From: an archaeon | GTDB taxonomy: Archaea; Thermoplasmatota; Thermoplasmata; Methanomassiliicoccales; Methanomethylophilaceae | Length of the DNA: 33,715 bases | Reading direction: 5' to 3' | NCBI GenBank assembly: GCA_024399195.1 | Contig: JAKSHW010000005.1 | Coordinates: forward strand, 1 to 33,715 | In this document: piece by piece, positions 7,233-14,120 of the stretch | Layout of the letters: every line of letters begins with the position of its first letter | Numbering within the stretch: the stretch's first letter is position 1 | Translations under genes and position numbers: made by a program | Notes under the pieces: model-generated | Database searches by the model: none | The model's input: the letters and a program-made list of their open reading frames with translations, nothing else | Told to the model about the DNA's origin: nothing

Positions 7233-8093
7233 ATGGAACTGGAGATCAACGACCTCAGATTTTCCTACGGGTCCAAGGAGACCCTCAAAGGACTCACGTT
7301 CAACGCCAGGCCCGGGGAGGTCTTGGGTATCCTCGGGGAGAACGGATGCGGGAAGACCACTCTGCTCAAGTGCATCAATTCCCTCCTGAAGCCTTCCGAC
7401 GGACGTATCGAGATATTGGACTTCGACCAATCGGTGTTCTCCGAGAAGACCTTGGAGAAGGTGCAGGACGGGCGTCTGAACGTAAGGGATGTGTCCACCA
7501 AGGACCTCGCGAAGACCATGGCTGTCGTATCGCAGTCCGCGATTATCTCGTTCCCGTTCACGGTGCTTGAAGCGGTGATGATGGGGGCCTATTCCAAACC
7601 CAACGAGGTACGTAACGCCCCCAAGGAGAAGAAGGACCACGTCTTCAACTGTCTCCGTGACGCAGGTGCCTTGGAGCTCGTGCATAGGAACGTCAACGAG
7701 CTCAGCGGAGGAGAATTGAGAAGGGTGATGATCGCCCGTGCGTTGGTCCAGAACCCCACGACCCTCCTTTTGGACGAACCTACCCTCCACCTCGATGTCA
7801 TACACCAGATCGAGCTGATGGAACTGGTGACCGAGCTCGCTTCCAAGCATAATATCCTCGTCATAATGGTGACCCATGACATGATGCTTGCGGCCCGTTA
7901 CTGCGACAAGATCATCCTGATGGAAAAGGGACGTATCGTGGAGACCGGCCCCACCGAACAGGTGATGACCGAGAAGAACCTCGACGAGGTGTTCCACGTC
8001 CGTTGCAGGGTGCAGAAGGATGAGGAGATCAAAGGGCTCAACGTGACCATCGTGGGAAGGTCGAAGAACTATCGCGGATTCGGTTCGGAATGA
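7233..8093 (+). CDS. FecE/BtuD-family ABC transporter ATP-binding protein
   Basis: This cytoplasmic ATPase drives the importer encoded by the gene just upstream. Walker A is GENGCGKTT (35-43), the Q-loop glutamine is about 101, the signature is LSGGE (157-161), Walker B is TLLLDEPT (177-184) and the switch histidine is 215. An unusual stretch of about 25 residues (roughly 65-88) sits between the first lobe and the Q-loop, where most family members have a short link. The start is 4 bases after the permease stop, so the two are co-translated. With the binding protein at 1424-2608 this completes a binding protein-permease-ATPase set. Specificity cannot be told from the ATPase. Confidence 0.94.
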   Translation: MELEINDLRFSYGSKETLKGLTFNARPGEVLGILGENGCGKTTLLKCINSLLKPSDGRIEILDFDQSVFSEKTLEKVQDGRLNVRDVSTKDLAKTMAVVSQSAIISFPFTVLEAVMMGAYSKPNEVRNAPKEKKDHVFNCLRDAGALELVHRNVNELSGGELRRVMIARALVQNPTTLLLDEPTLHLDVIHQIELMELVTELASKHNILVIMVTHDMMLAARYCDKIILMEKGRIVETGPTEQVMTEKNLDEVFHVRCRVQKDEEIKGLNVTIVGRSKNYRGFGSE

Positions 8094-8164
8094 TGCATTC
8101 GGACAGGTACGGTAGACAAACCTATACATTCAGTTGATACGTCTAACCTGTGTTGGATGATAGT

Positions 8165-8184
8165 TACACTATATAGTTAGTGTA
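8165..8184. promoter_or_regulatory. Palindrome enclosing the TATA box of the MATE gene
   Basis: TACACTA-TATAGT-TAGTGTA is a perfect inverted repeat with 7-base arms. The TATA-like TATATAG (8170-8176) lies inside it, 25 bases before the GTG at 8198. A protein bound here would exclude TBP, a common archaeal repression arrangement. Confidence 0.65.
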
Positions 8185-8197
8185 CATACCGTGGTCC

Positions 8198-9589
8198 GTG
8201 CAACTATTAAAATCGGATAAAACAGACCTAGACGTCCTCCTCGGCGAACCCCGCAGAGCGATACGTCTGATGTTCCTTCCGTTCCTGATCGCCATGGCGG
8301 TCGTCCAGATCAACCAGTTCGTCGACACGTTCTGGGTGGCCGGACTCGGAAACACCTCCGCGGAGGCCGTTTCCACCGTGGTGCCCATCTATGCCCTGAT
8401 GGTCTGTGCCGGACTTGGTATCAGCGTCGGAGCCACCACCACCATCGCGTTCAGATTGGGACGTAAGGAGCACGAGGCCGCCAACAGTCTGGCAGCCAAT
8501 TCGTTGATCCTCGGTATCATCTTCGGAATACTCGCGGCCGTCATCGTGGCCATCGTCATCAACCCCGCCATCGACTTCCTCGGTGCGCAGTCCGTACGTG
8601 ACGAGAGCATCGCATATCTCATCCCCTACATGGTGATGTGTCCCGTCATGCTCGTCGACTCCATCATCGGAGGTACCCTCCGTGGAGAAGGTGCGGCGAG
8701 GAAATCCACAATCGTTCAGATGTCCGCGGCCATCTTCAACATGGTCATCGACCCCATCCTGATCTACGGACTGAACATGGGCGTCATGGGAGCAGGACTC
8801 TCCACCACCGTGTCCGCACTCCTCTCCGTGATGATCGCCCTGTACTGGTACAGGACCGGAAAGACCGTCATCCGTCTCGATAGAAAATCCTTCAAGGTCG
8901 ACAAGGCCATGATGCGCGAGGTCTTCGCGGTAGGAGGTCCCAGTGCCGGACGTACCGCTATCTCCGACCTCACCGATTTCTTCCAGCGTTTCTTCCTCAT
9001 CATCGCAGGTGGAACCACCTCCGTCATGCTCTACAACTATACCTGGAAATACATCGGTATCGTCAACCTTCCCGGAAGGGCGTTCGATTCCGCTATGGTC
9101 CCCGTGTGTTCCGCCGCCCTCGGTCAGAGCGATGTGGACAAGATGAAGACCGGTTTCCTGTACACCATGAAGCTCGCCATCACCTGCAGCGTGATCTTCA
9201 CGATCGTCCTCTTTGTGTTCGCCGAGCCCCTGATGTCCATCCTCACCTATGAGGAGTCCATGCACAAGCTTCTTTCACAGTTCGTATGGACCCTTCAGGT
9301 CTCCACCCTCCTGATCCCCTTCTCCGCCCTCATGGGAGTATGTTCCTCCCTTCTGCAGGCGATGAAGAAGGCCAAGATCCCCATGTACTTCTACATGCTC
9401 TGGGGATTCGGAAAGCTCGGACTCTACGCCCTCGCCGCCTACGGCTACATGGGCATCGATCCATTCGAGGGGATCATCTACAGCATGGTCCTGATCCACA
9501 TCATCGGTGGGATCTGTCTTCTCAGCCTCGCCCTCTGGCAGTTCAAGAAGGTCAAGGCAAGCGTTGAAGCGTCCAAGGCCGTCGCATAA
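8198..9589 (+). CDS. MATE-family multidrug/cation efflux transporter
   Basis: This is a membrane antiporter that exports organic cations, drugs or metabolites using a Na+ or H+ gradient. It has about twelve hydrophobic segments in two homologous halves. Its start, LGEPRRAIRLMFLPFLIAM then QINQFVDTFWVAGLG, is the usual MATE opening, and the first-half motif LRGEGAARKSTIVQM is present. The frame is open from GTG 8180, but that codon lies in the palindrome and only 4 bases after the TATA-like box. The GTG at 8198 is 25 bases after the box and fits a leaderless start, giving 463 residues. It stands alone, followed by a hairpin terminator. Substrate is unknown, and the operator suggests inducible expression. 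Confidence 0.92.
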   Translation: MQLLKSDKTDLDVLLGEPRRAIRLMFLPFLIAMAVVQINQFVDTFWVAGLGNTSAEAVSTVVPIYALMVCAGLGISVGATTTIAFRLGRKEHEAANSLAANSLILGIIFGILAAVIVAIVINPAIDFLGAQSVRDESIAYLIPYMVMCPVMLVDSIIGGTLRGEGAARKSTIVQMSAAIFNMVIDPILIYGLNMGVMGAGLSTTVSALLSVMIALYWYRTGKTVIRLDRKSFKVDKAMMREVFAVGGPSAGRTAISDLTDFFQRFFLIIAGGTTSVMLYNYTWKYIGIVNLPGRAFDSAMVPVCSAALGQSDVDKMKTGFLYTMKLAITCSVIFTIVLFVFAEPLMSILTYEESMHKLLSQFVWTLQVSTLLIPFSALMGVCSSLLQAMKKAKIPMYFYMLWGFGKLGLYALAAYGYMGIDPFEGIIYSMVLIHIIGGICLLSLALWQFKKVKASVEASKAVA

Positions 9590-9603
9590 ACCTTTCAAAA
9601 TAT

Positions 9604-9622
9604 CCCCGTCATCGGGACGGGG
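9604..9622 (+). terminator. Hairpin after the MATE gene
   Basis: CCCCGTC and GACGGGG form a perfect 7-bp stem with a 5-base loop, 15 bases after the stop. It also lies between two convergent genes and may serve both. Confidence 0.65.
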
Positions 9623-9642
9623 ACACATATCTTCCAGGGAGG

Positions 9643-10950
9643 TCAGAGTCTTCTCCAGGAGTTCAGACGGTTGTTTCCTTCGTTGACGAGATATCCGTTG
9701 GATTTCAGTTTGGAGACGATCTTGCTGACCGCAGGGACACTGAGCCCCAACGCCTCCCCGACCTGACCTATCTTCACGTGCCTGTTCTTGCCGAGGTATT
9801 CGAGGACGCCTATGTCGCTCTTGTTCAGAAGTCCCTTCTCGATCTCCTTGAAAGCATGTTTCCGGGGATGGTCCGGGATGAAGGAGAAAGGCAGCGTCAC
9901 GGTGATGATCCCCTCTCCCATCGAGATCGACTGACGGCCGTAGCTACCGACTATCTTCTGTATCCCATGACCGCTCTGTTCGGAGTAGTCCGCCAGGATG
10001 AACATGTCGAAAAGGGATTTGTTCACAGGCATGCTCTTACCGGAGTAAAATTCCTCCAGGGAGAGCATGAAAGGTATGGAACCGTATGATTGGACCTCGA
10101 TCCTGTCCTCGAACACGAACACGGACGGAGGGACCATGGTCTTCCAATCGTTGTGGACGCATGCGTTTATCCATGCCTCCCTGAACGCTTCCATGTCGAA
10201 CAGGTCCGTTTCCTTCCTCGCACCGTCCTTGAGCAACACCTTGGTGGATTGGTATGATTGCATATGGTCCAGCACGAGTCCTGCACTGATAATCAGGGAC
10301 CTTCTTCCGAAATCGGTTCTATGGGACAGGGATCTTTTGTCGGTACCTTCGAACATCACCACCTGCATAGGCACATTGTTCTGGTCCGAAAGGAGATACG
10401 CCAATACGTTGAACCTGCCGTCCGCATCGGTCATCCCATGGCTTTCGTAGAACCCTTTGTCAGTGCGTACATGGACGTTCCTGGTTTCCAGATAGCGGGC
10501 GAAGGCGGAGAAGGTCATTTCCTGTGTCGGGGCTGTAAGCATTTTAGGGAGGTCCATCCCTTTGGAAAGCAGCATCCTTGTCAGCATCTCCGGTGTCATC
10601 GATACATTGGAGGTTACATTGCGGACGTAGTATCTTCCATTGAAAGAATAAGCGGATGCGTAGCCGCTGCAGGATATGCGGATGTATCCCTTACCCTCTT
10701 CGGTGTGGAGGATGTCGATATCGGGAAGGCATTTTGGAAGGACCATGCTGTCGATGCGGTTGCGGATCTTTTCCAAGGTGTCTTTTCCGATCTGCATCCC
10801 TACGACCTCCCCTTGGTCGTCGACGCCGATGTAGACCGTTCCGTGGTTATGTCTGTTCAACATCGCGGTCAGTCCCAGAAGACCTTTGTCCATCTGTCCC
10901 ATTCCCGATTTGAATTCGACCGTTTCGCTTTCCAGACCGATGTTCGTCAT
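9643..10950 (-). CDS. AlbA_2 (Schlafen-type) ATP-binding transcriptional regulator
   Basis: This 435-residue protein belongs to the family often annotated as putative transcriptional regulator or divergent AAA-4. Residues about 5-120 form the AlbA_2 nucleic-acid-binding domain (ESETVEFKSG, then GTVYIGVDDQGEVVG). About 280-370 resemble the HATPase-like C-terminal domain (ACVHNDW, then a GIQK-type glycine motif). Residues about 385-435 form a winged helix-turn-helix (LSVPAVSKIVSKLKSNGYL). The start has a clear ribosome binding site, GAAGGAG. Directly upstream is an array of 12-bp degenerate repeats, so the protein may bind its own promoter. The orphan gene at 11161 is divergent and could be a target. 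Signal and targets are unknown. Confidence 0.85.
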   Translation of the reverse strand: MTNIGLESETVEFKSGMGQMDKGLLGLTAMLNRHNHGTVYIGVDDQGEVVGMQIGKDTLEKIRNRIDSMVLPKCLPDIDILHTEEGKGYIRISCSGYASAYSFNGRYYVRNVTSNVSMTPEMLTRMLLSKGMDLPKMLTAPTQEMTFSAFARYLETRNVHVRTDKGFYESHGMTDADGRFNVLAYLLSDQNNVPMQVVMFEGTDKRSLSHRTDFGRRSLIISAGLVLDHMQSYQSTKVLLKDGARKETDLFDMEAFREAWINACVHNDWKTMVPPSVFVFEDRIEVQSYGSIPFMLSLEEFYSGKSMPVNKSLFDMFILADYSEQSGHGIQKIVGSYGRQSISMGEGIITVTLPFSFIPDHPRKHAFKEIEKGLLNKSDIGVLEYLGKNRHVKIGQVGEALGLSVPAVSKIVSKLKSNGYLVNEGNNRLNSWRRL

Positions 10951-10972
10951 ACTCCTTCTCCTATACTGTGTT

Positions 10973-11032
10973 ACTCAATAGTATACCTAATAATATACTC
11001 ATCAATATACTAAATGATATATCGAATAGTGT
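10973..11032. repeat. Five 12-bp degenerate tandem repeats at the AlbA_2 regulator promoter
   Basis: Five consecutive 12-mers (ACTCAATAGTAT, ACCTAATAATAT, ACTCATCAATAT, ACTAAATGATAT, ATCGAATAGTGT) share the pattern A-Y-N-N-A-W-N-N-R-T-R-T. The array begins 23 bases upstream of the regulator start. Phased AT steps suggest an operator array for an oligomeric regulator; a fortuitous AT-rich promoter is the alternative. Confidence 0.6.
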
Positions 11033-11160
11033 ATCGATAAGACGACCCAGACCTTAACTTAATGCTATGGACTACATGTAGACCTTATCAACCGACTTCG
11101 GAACGTTATGGTGTTCGTTGTTATGTCTGTAAAGACTTATCTAAACGGATAAGGTGAATC

Positions 11161-11955
11161 TTGACAGAGCAATTACTATATTCCAAAGCATACTTCACAG
11201 ACGTAGGAAAGGGAAATGGTAGGATGATCATCGCTGAATGTACTTTCGATAGGCCTGACATGATCCTCTCCCCCAATGAACACTGGCAGTGCCTATATGC
11301 GATGAAGCTTCAGATCCTCCAGGAGAACGTAGGTCTGACGTTCGGTGAGGCGAAACTATACCTCTATGGGATGGAATGGCATAATCTTTCCGACTTTATT
11401 TCTTTGAAATTGGGCATTCCCGAAAATACCCCGGAACATGAGAGCTTGTATTGGGACCTTACCGACGAATATGAAAGGATCTCCAGAATAGTTGGAGATA
11501 AACCTGAAAGGGTCTTTGGACGTTTCCAGGACGGTTATAATGGTGATCTGTCGGGTGGAGATTTCGACGTCACGAATCCTGAAGAGGGGTTATACGATGT
11601 TTCAAGCGATATCGACCTGTTGAAACACCCCCGTTATAGGCGCACCAACAATTCTGCTTCCAAAAGCAAGGTATGGTATTATGGGGAGTTTCTTACAAAA
11701 GAAGAGTTCAGACAGGTCCGTTATGCCAAGCGTTTATGGTTCCTGCAGGGGGCTGGATTCAGTTATGCAGATGCCCGGTTGTATCTCCATCGGGAGAGGC
11801 CCGAGGCCCTTGAGGATCTGTCCCTTTTGCTGTCAGAGGATTCGGAAATCTTGAAAAACAGATTTGCGGAGATCTGTGCCGAAGTGGAGGCAATGCTCGA
11901 AAAGGAAGATATCTTCCACGGACATACCTCTCTTATTGGCAATAAAACAGTTTGA
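11161..11955 (+). CDS. Orphan protein with an internal duplicated helical motif
   Basis: I do not recognise this 264-residue protein. It carries the same motif twice: residues about 46-82 (YAMKLQILQENVG then FGEAKLYLYG then LSDFISL) and about 191-226 (YAKRLWFLQGAG then YADARLYLHR then LEDLSLL). The shared pattern is Y-A-x-x-L-x-x-L-Q-x-x-x-G-hyd-x-x-x-[ED]-A-[KR]-L-Y-L. The middle section is acidic and glycine-rich, likely a linker. There is no signal peptide or membrane segment. The TTG start is supported by AGGTGA three bases upstream, and an inverted repeat CTTATC-N6-GATAAG (11136-11153) lies just before that. Its neighbour is the divergent AlbA_2 regulator. Function unknown. Confidence 0.7.
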   Translation: MTEQLLYSKAYFTDVGKGNGRMIIAECTFDRPDMILSPNEHWQCLYAMKLQILQENVGLTFGEAKLYLYGMEWHNLSDFISLKLGIPENTPEHESLYWDLTDEYERISRIVGDKPERVFGRFQDGYNGDLSGGDFDVTNPEEGLYDVSSDIDLLKHPRYRRTNNSASKSKVWYYGEFLTKEEFRQVRYAKRLWFLQGAGFSYADARLYLHRERPEALEDLSLLLSEDSEILKNRFAEICAEVEAMLEKEDIFHGHTSLIGNKTV

Positions 11956-11960
11956 CTTCC

Positions 11961-11989
11961 ATCCCGGGCTTTTCCAGAGGCTCCGGGAT
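11961..11989 (+). terminator. Hairpin after the orphan gene
   Basis: ATCCCGG and CCGGGAT form a perfect 7-bp stem shortly after the stop, with a 15-base loop that can pair further (AGAGGCT region). Pyrimidine-rich sequence follows. Confidence 0.55.
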
Positions 11990-12062
11990 TCCTTTTCAAC
12001 GGTCGTAAACGACGAACCCATCTAATAGTCCGTTGATTCATTCCTTGTCTTAATCCGATCGT

Positions 12063-12770
12063 TCATTCTCCAGGCTGCATGTTGTCCTCGAACCTCGAAT
12101 CGATGACATAGGGCATGAGCCAATGGGTGAGCGGCTTAAGGTGCCTCATGAACCAGTGCACGTTCGGACCCACTTCGACCAAGGCGACGATCGTACCGAT
12201 TCCGACGACCTGGAAGATCGCATCCACTCCGAGGCCTACGACGGTTATGATGACCGCGACGAGGACGACGAGTCCGTCGGTGAAGAGCTTGATGTAACCG
12301 TAGTCCCACTTGGTGACGTATTGTATGGCACGGTTCATTCCGTCCGCGGGCAACATGGTGAAGCTGGCGACGATCTCCAGATACACACCGAACGCCATCA
12401 CGATGCATCCGAGGACCATTATGGCGAGCTCCGCGGGAAGTCCCGACACCTGTATCCATCCTGTACAGAAATCGACCGCATCGAGGATGTATCCGAACAG
12501 GAACGAGATAACGAACTGGAGACCTACTTCGGTCCAGCTCATGGCTTTCCTGTACAGTCCCTTCTGGATCACGATCTGTACGATGTTCTTGATGGTGGAC
12601 GTGGTTCCCAACGATATGCCGACGAGCAGTTCGACGGCCACGGGGATGGTCGTGAGAGGGGAAACTCCCAAGGCGGCACGGATCGTAAGCACCATTCCGA
12701 TGGAACGGACCACCATGCTGAGGACGAAAATGATAAACCTTCTCATAGGGTGGTCTACTTTCCAAGCCAT
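12063..12770 (-). CDS. YczE/YitT-like multi-pass membrane protein
   Basis: A 235-residue integral membrane protein with about five to six hydrophobic segments. The opening (RRFIIFVLSMVVRSIGMVL then AALGVSPLTTIPVAVELL) resembles the YczE/YyaS family, whose members are membrane proteins without a well-defined reaction. The frame is open for another 65 residues upstream, but that part is not membrane-like. A TATA-like CTTAAATACC (12794-12803, minus strand) lies 28 bases before ATG 12770, which fits a leaderless start and normal family length. It is divergent from the TetR operon 226 bases away, so it could be one of that regulator's targets, but I see no shared operator. Confidence 0.78.
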   Translation of the reverse strand: MAWKVDHPMRRFIIFVLSMVVRSIGMVLTIRAALGVSPLTTIPVAVELLVGISLGTTSTIKNIVQIVIQKGLYRKAMSWTEVGLQFVISFLFGYILDAVDFCTGWIQVSGLPAELAIMVLGCIVMAFGVYLEIVASFTMLPADGMNRAIQYVTKWDYGYIKLFTDGLVVLVAVIITVVGLGVDAIFQVVGIGTIVALVEVGPNVHWFMRHLKPLTHWLMPYVIDSRFEDNMQPGE

Positions 12771-12793
12771 GTAAGGCAGGTTTATCGTTGTAT

Positions 12794-12803
12794 GGTATTT
12801 AAG
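12794..12803 (-). promoter_or_regulatory. TATA-like box of the YczE-like gene
   Basis: Minus-strand CTTAAATACC is about 28 bases before ATG 12770. The same TTAAATACC occurs before the exchanger gene at 27776. Confidence 0.55.
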
Positions 12804-12879
12804 TTCATTTATGACCATTGTTCCAACATCTTTTGGTGTAAACCTTTGGACAAAAATTATTGGACATATGGGATGGTGT

Positions 12880-12957
12880 ATGACAGAGGGAGTCCGGGCC
12901 CATGGACGTCCGGCTGTCCCGTGTCCCGGGCCTCTCCCGATACATCCCGCCATATGA
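12880..12957 (+). other. Possible 25-codon leaderless small ORF, or structured GC-rich element
   Basis: In the 226-base gap between divergent genes, an ATG lies about 24 bases after an AT-rich TATA-like stretch (AAAATTATTGG, about 12854-12864) and opens a 25-codon frame rich in proline. The same bases are GC-rich and self-complementary (for example GTCCGGGCCC against GTCCCGGGCC). It could be a short peptide, a small RNA or nothing. Weak call. Confidence 0.2.
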
Positions 12958-12968
12958 GGTAACATTTA

Positions 12969-12976
12969 TTATATAA
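12969..12976 (+). promoter_or_regulatory. TATA-like box of the TetR operon
   Basis: TTATATAA is centred 25 bases before ATG 12997, with no ribosome binding site between them: the standard leaderless arrangement in this window. Confidence 0.6.
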
Positions 12977-12996
12977 CATCAGTAATCTGTCCTCAG

Positions 12997-13584
12997 ATGC
13001 CACCGGAAACCAGATACACCCGCGAGGACGTAGTGTCCGCGGCCCTGAAGATCGCCTCCGAGAAGGGGATGGACTCCATCACCGCCAGGGAGGTGGCGAG
13101 GACCATGGGCTGTTCCACCCGTCCCATATTCTCCTACTTCGACACCATGGACCTCCTGAAGGAGGAGGTCATAGGCCGCATCAAGGCCCTCCGCAGGGAA
13201 TACATAGACCGCGGTCTCTCCTCCGAGGTCCCGTTCAAGGGATACGGCAGGGCTATCGTGCGTTTCTCGATGGACCACCCCGTGCTGTTCAGACAGTTCT
13301 TCCTCTACGACGGTGTGGACGGGGACGTCCGCAGCGTGTTCGACGAGGACGGCGACCGTGACCGCGTGGTCGGTGCGATCCTCCGGACCTTCAAGGTGGA
13401 CGAGGCGCAGGCGGAGGAGCTCTTCCGCAGGCTGTCGGTCATATTCTACGGTGTCCAGACCATGTGCGCCATGGGGATGCTGAAGATGGACGACGGGGAA
13501 CTGGAACGTCTTCTTTCCGACGAGTGCTACGGGGCGTTGACGGTCATCCTCAAAGGCAACAACATCAAGGAGATGGTAAGATGA
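12997..13584 (+). CDS. TetR/AcrR-family transcriptional regulator
   Basis: A 195-residue DNA-binding repressor-type protein. The N-terminal helix-turn-helix is clear (EDVVSAALKIASEKG, then ITAREVARTMGCSTRPIFSYF, residues about 9-48). The rest is a helical ligand-binding and dimerisation domain of the usual size. It starts the operon with two PH-domain membrane proteins, and its stop overlaps the next start (ATGA). It probably controls this operon or the divergent YczE-like gene. The inducer is unknown. A leaderless start is supported by the TATA-like box 25 bases upstream. Confidence 0.9.
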   Translation: MPPETRYTREDVVSAALKIASEKGMDSITAREVARTMGCSTRPIFSYFDTMDLLKEEVIGRIKALRREYIDRGLSSEVPFKGYGRAIVRFSMDHPVLFRQFFLYDGVDGDVRSVFDEDGDRDRVVGAILRTFKVDEAQAEELFRRLSVIFYGVQTMCAMGMLKMDDGELERLLSDECYGALTVILKGNNIKEMVR

Positions 13585-14120
13585 AGGATTATTACACAGT
13601 GGGCGAGGACGGGCTCACCCGTGACGGGTATAGAAGGCTCGTCCCCGTGTCCAAAAGGGCGATGTACGTGAAGGAGGCGTTCGTGCTTGTGTTCGCCATA
13701 GCGGTGTTCGGTATTGTGACGTTCTACAGGGAGGGAATATTCGGGGACGCCACGGACATCGCGATGCCGTTCCTGATGGCATCGTACGTGCTGGTGTTCG
13801 TACTCCTCGCATCGAGGCCCACCCTGTTCTACAACCATTACTGCTACAGGATAGACGACGACAAGGTGGAGGTCCGCAAGGGGATCTTCGTCATCGACCA
13901 CACCCTCGTCCCCATCGAGAGGGTGCACCAGGTCAACGTCAGGCGCGGACCCGTGAACAACCTCTACGGTCTCGCGGACGTCGTCATCACCACTGCCGGA
14001 GGTACCGTGGTTCTGGACTACCTGACCTCGGATGAGGCGGACAGCATCGCGACCAGGCTCAACGACTGCGTCGTCAGACTTCTGAAGGAACGTGACCGAT
14101 TTGGAGGAGAGGACCTATAG
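13581..14120 (+). CDS. YdbS-like membrane protein with one bacterial PH domain (bPH2)
   Basis: A 179-residue membrane protein. Two hydrophobic segments (about 28-48 and 60-80) precede one bPH2 domain at about 88-145, with the usual pattern YRIDDDKVEVRKGIF, VPIERVHQVNV and LYGLADVVITTAGG. Families of this kind (YdbS/YdbT in Bacillus) are membrane proteins reported to affect sensitivity to antimicrobial compounds; no enzyme activity is known. The longer open frame upstream is spurious: this ATG overlaps the TetR stop. The next gene overlaps the end by about 29 bases, showing tight coupling. Confidence 0.85.
   Translation: MKDYYTVGEDGLTRDGYRRLVPVSKRAMYVKEAFVLVFAIAVFGIVTFYREGIFGDATDIAMPFLMASYVLVFVLLASRPTLFYNHYCYRIDDDKVEVRKGIFVIDHTLVPIERVHQVNVRRGPVNNLYGLADVVITTAGGTVVLDYLTSDEADSIATRLNDCVVRLLKERDRFGGEDL

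Noticed and set aside
8228-9265. 345-codon antisense frame in the MATE gene
   Set aside because: Composition is H/D/G-rich and it mirrors the MATE coding strand; it is a codon-bias shadow.
10973-11032. CRISPR array
   Set aside because: The 12-bp units are degenerate and have no spacers, and no cas genes are present.
13464-13580. Extended start for the YdbS-like protein
   Set aside because: It overlaps the conserved TetR C-terminus out of frame; the ATGA overlap at 13581 is the natural start.
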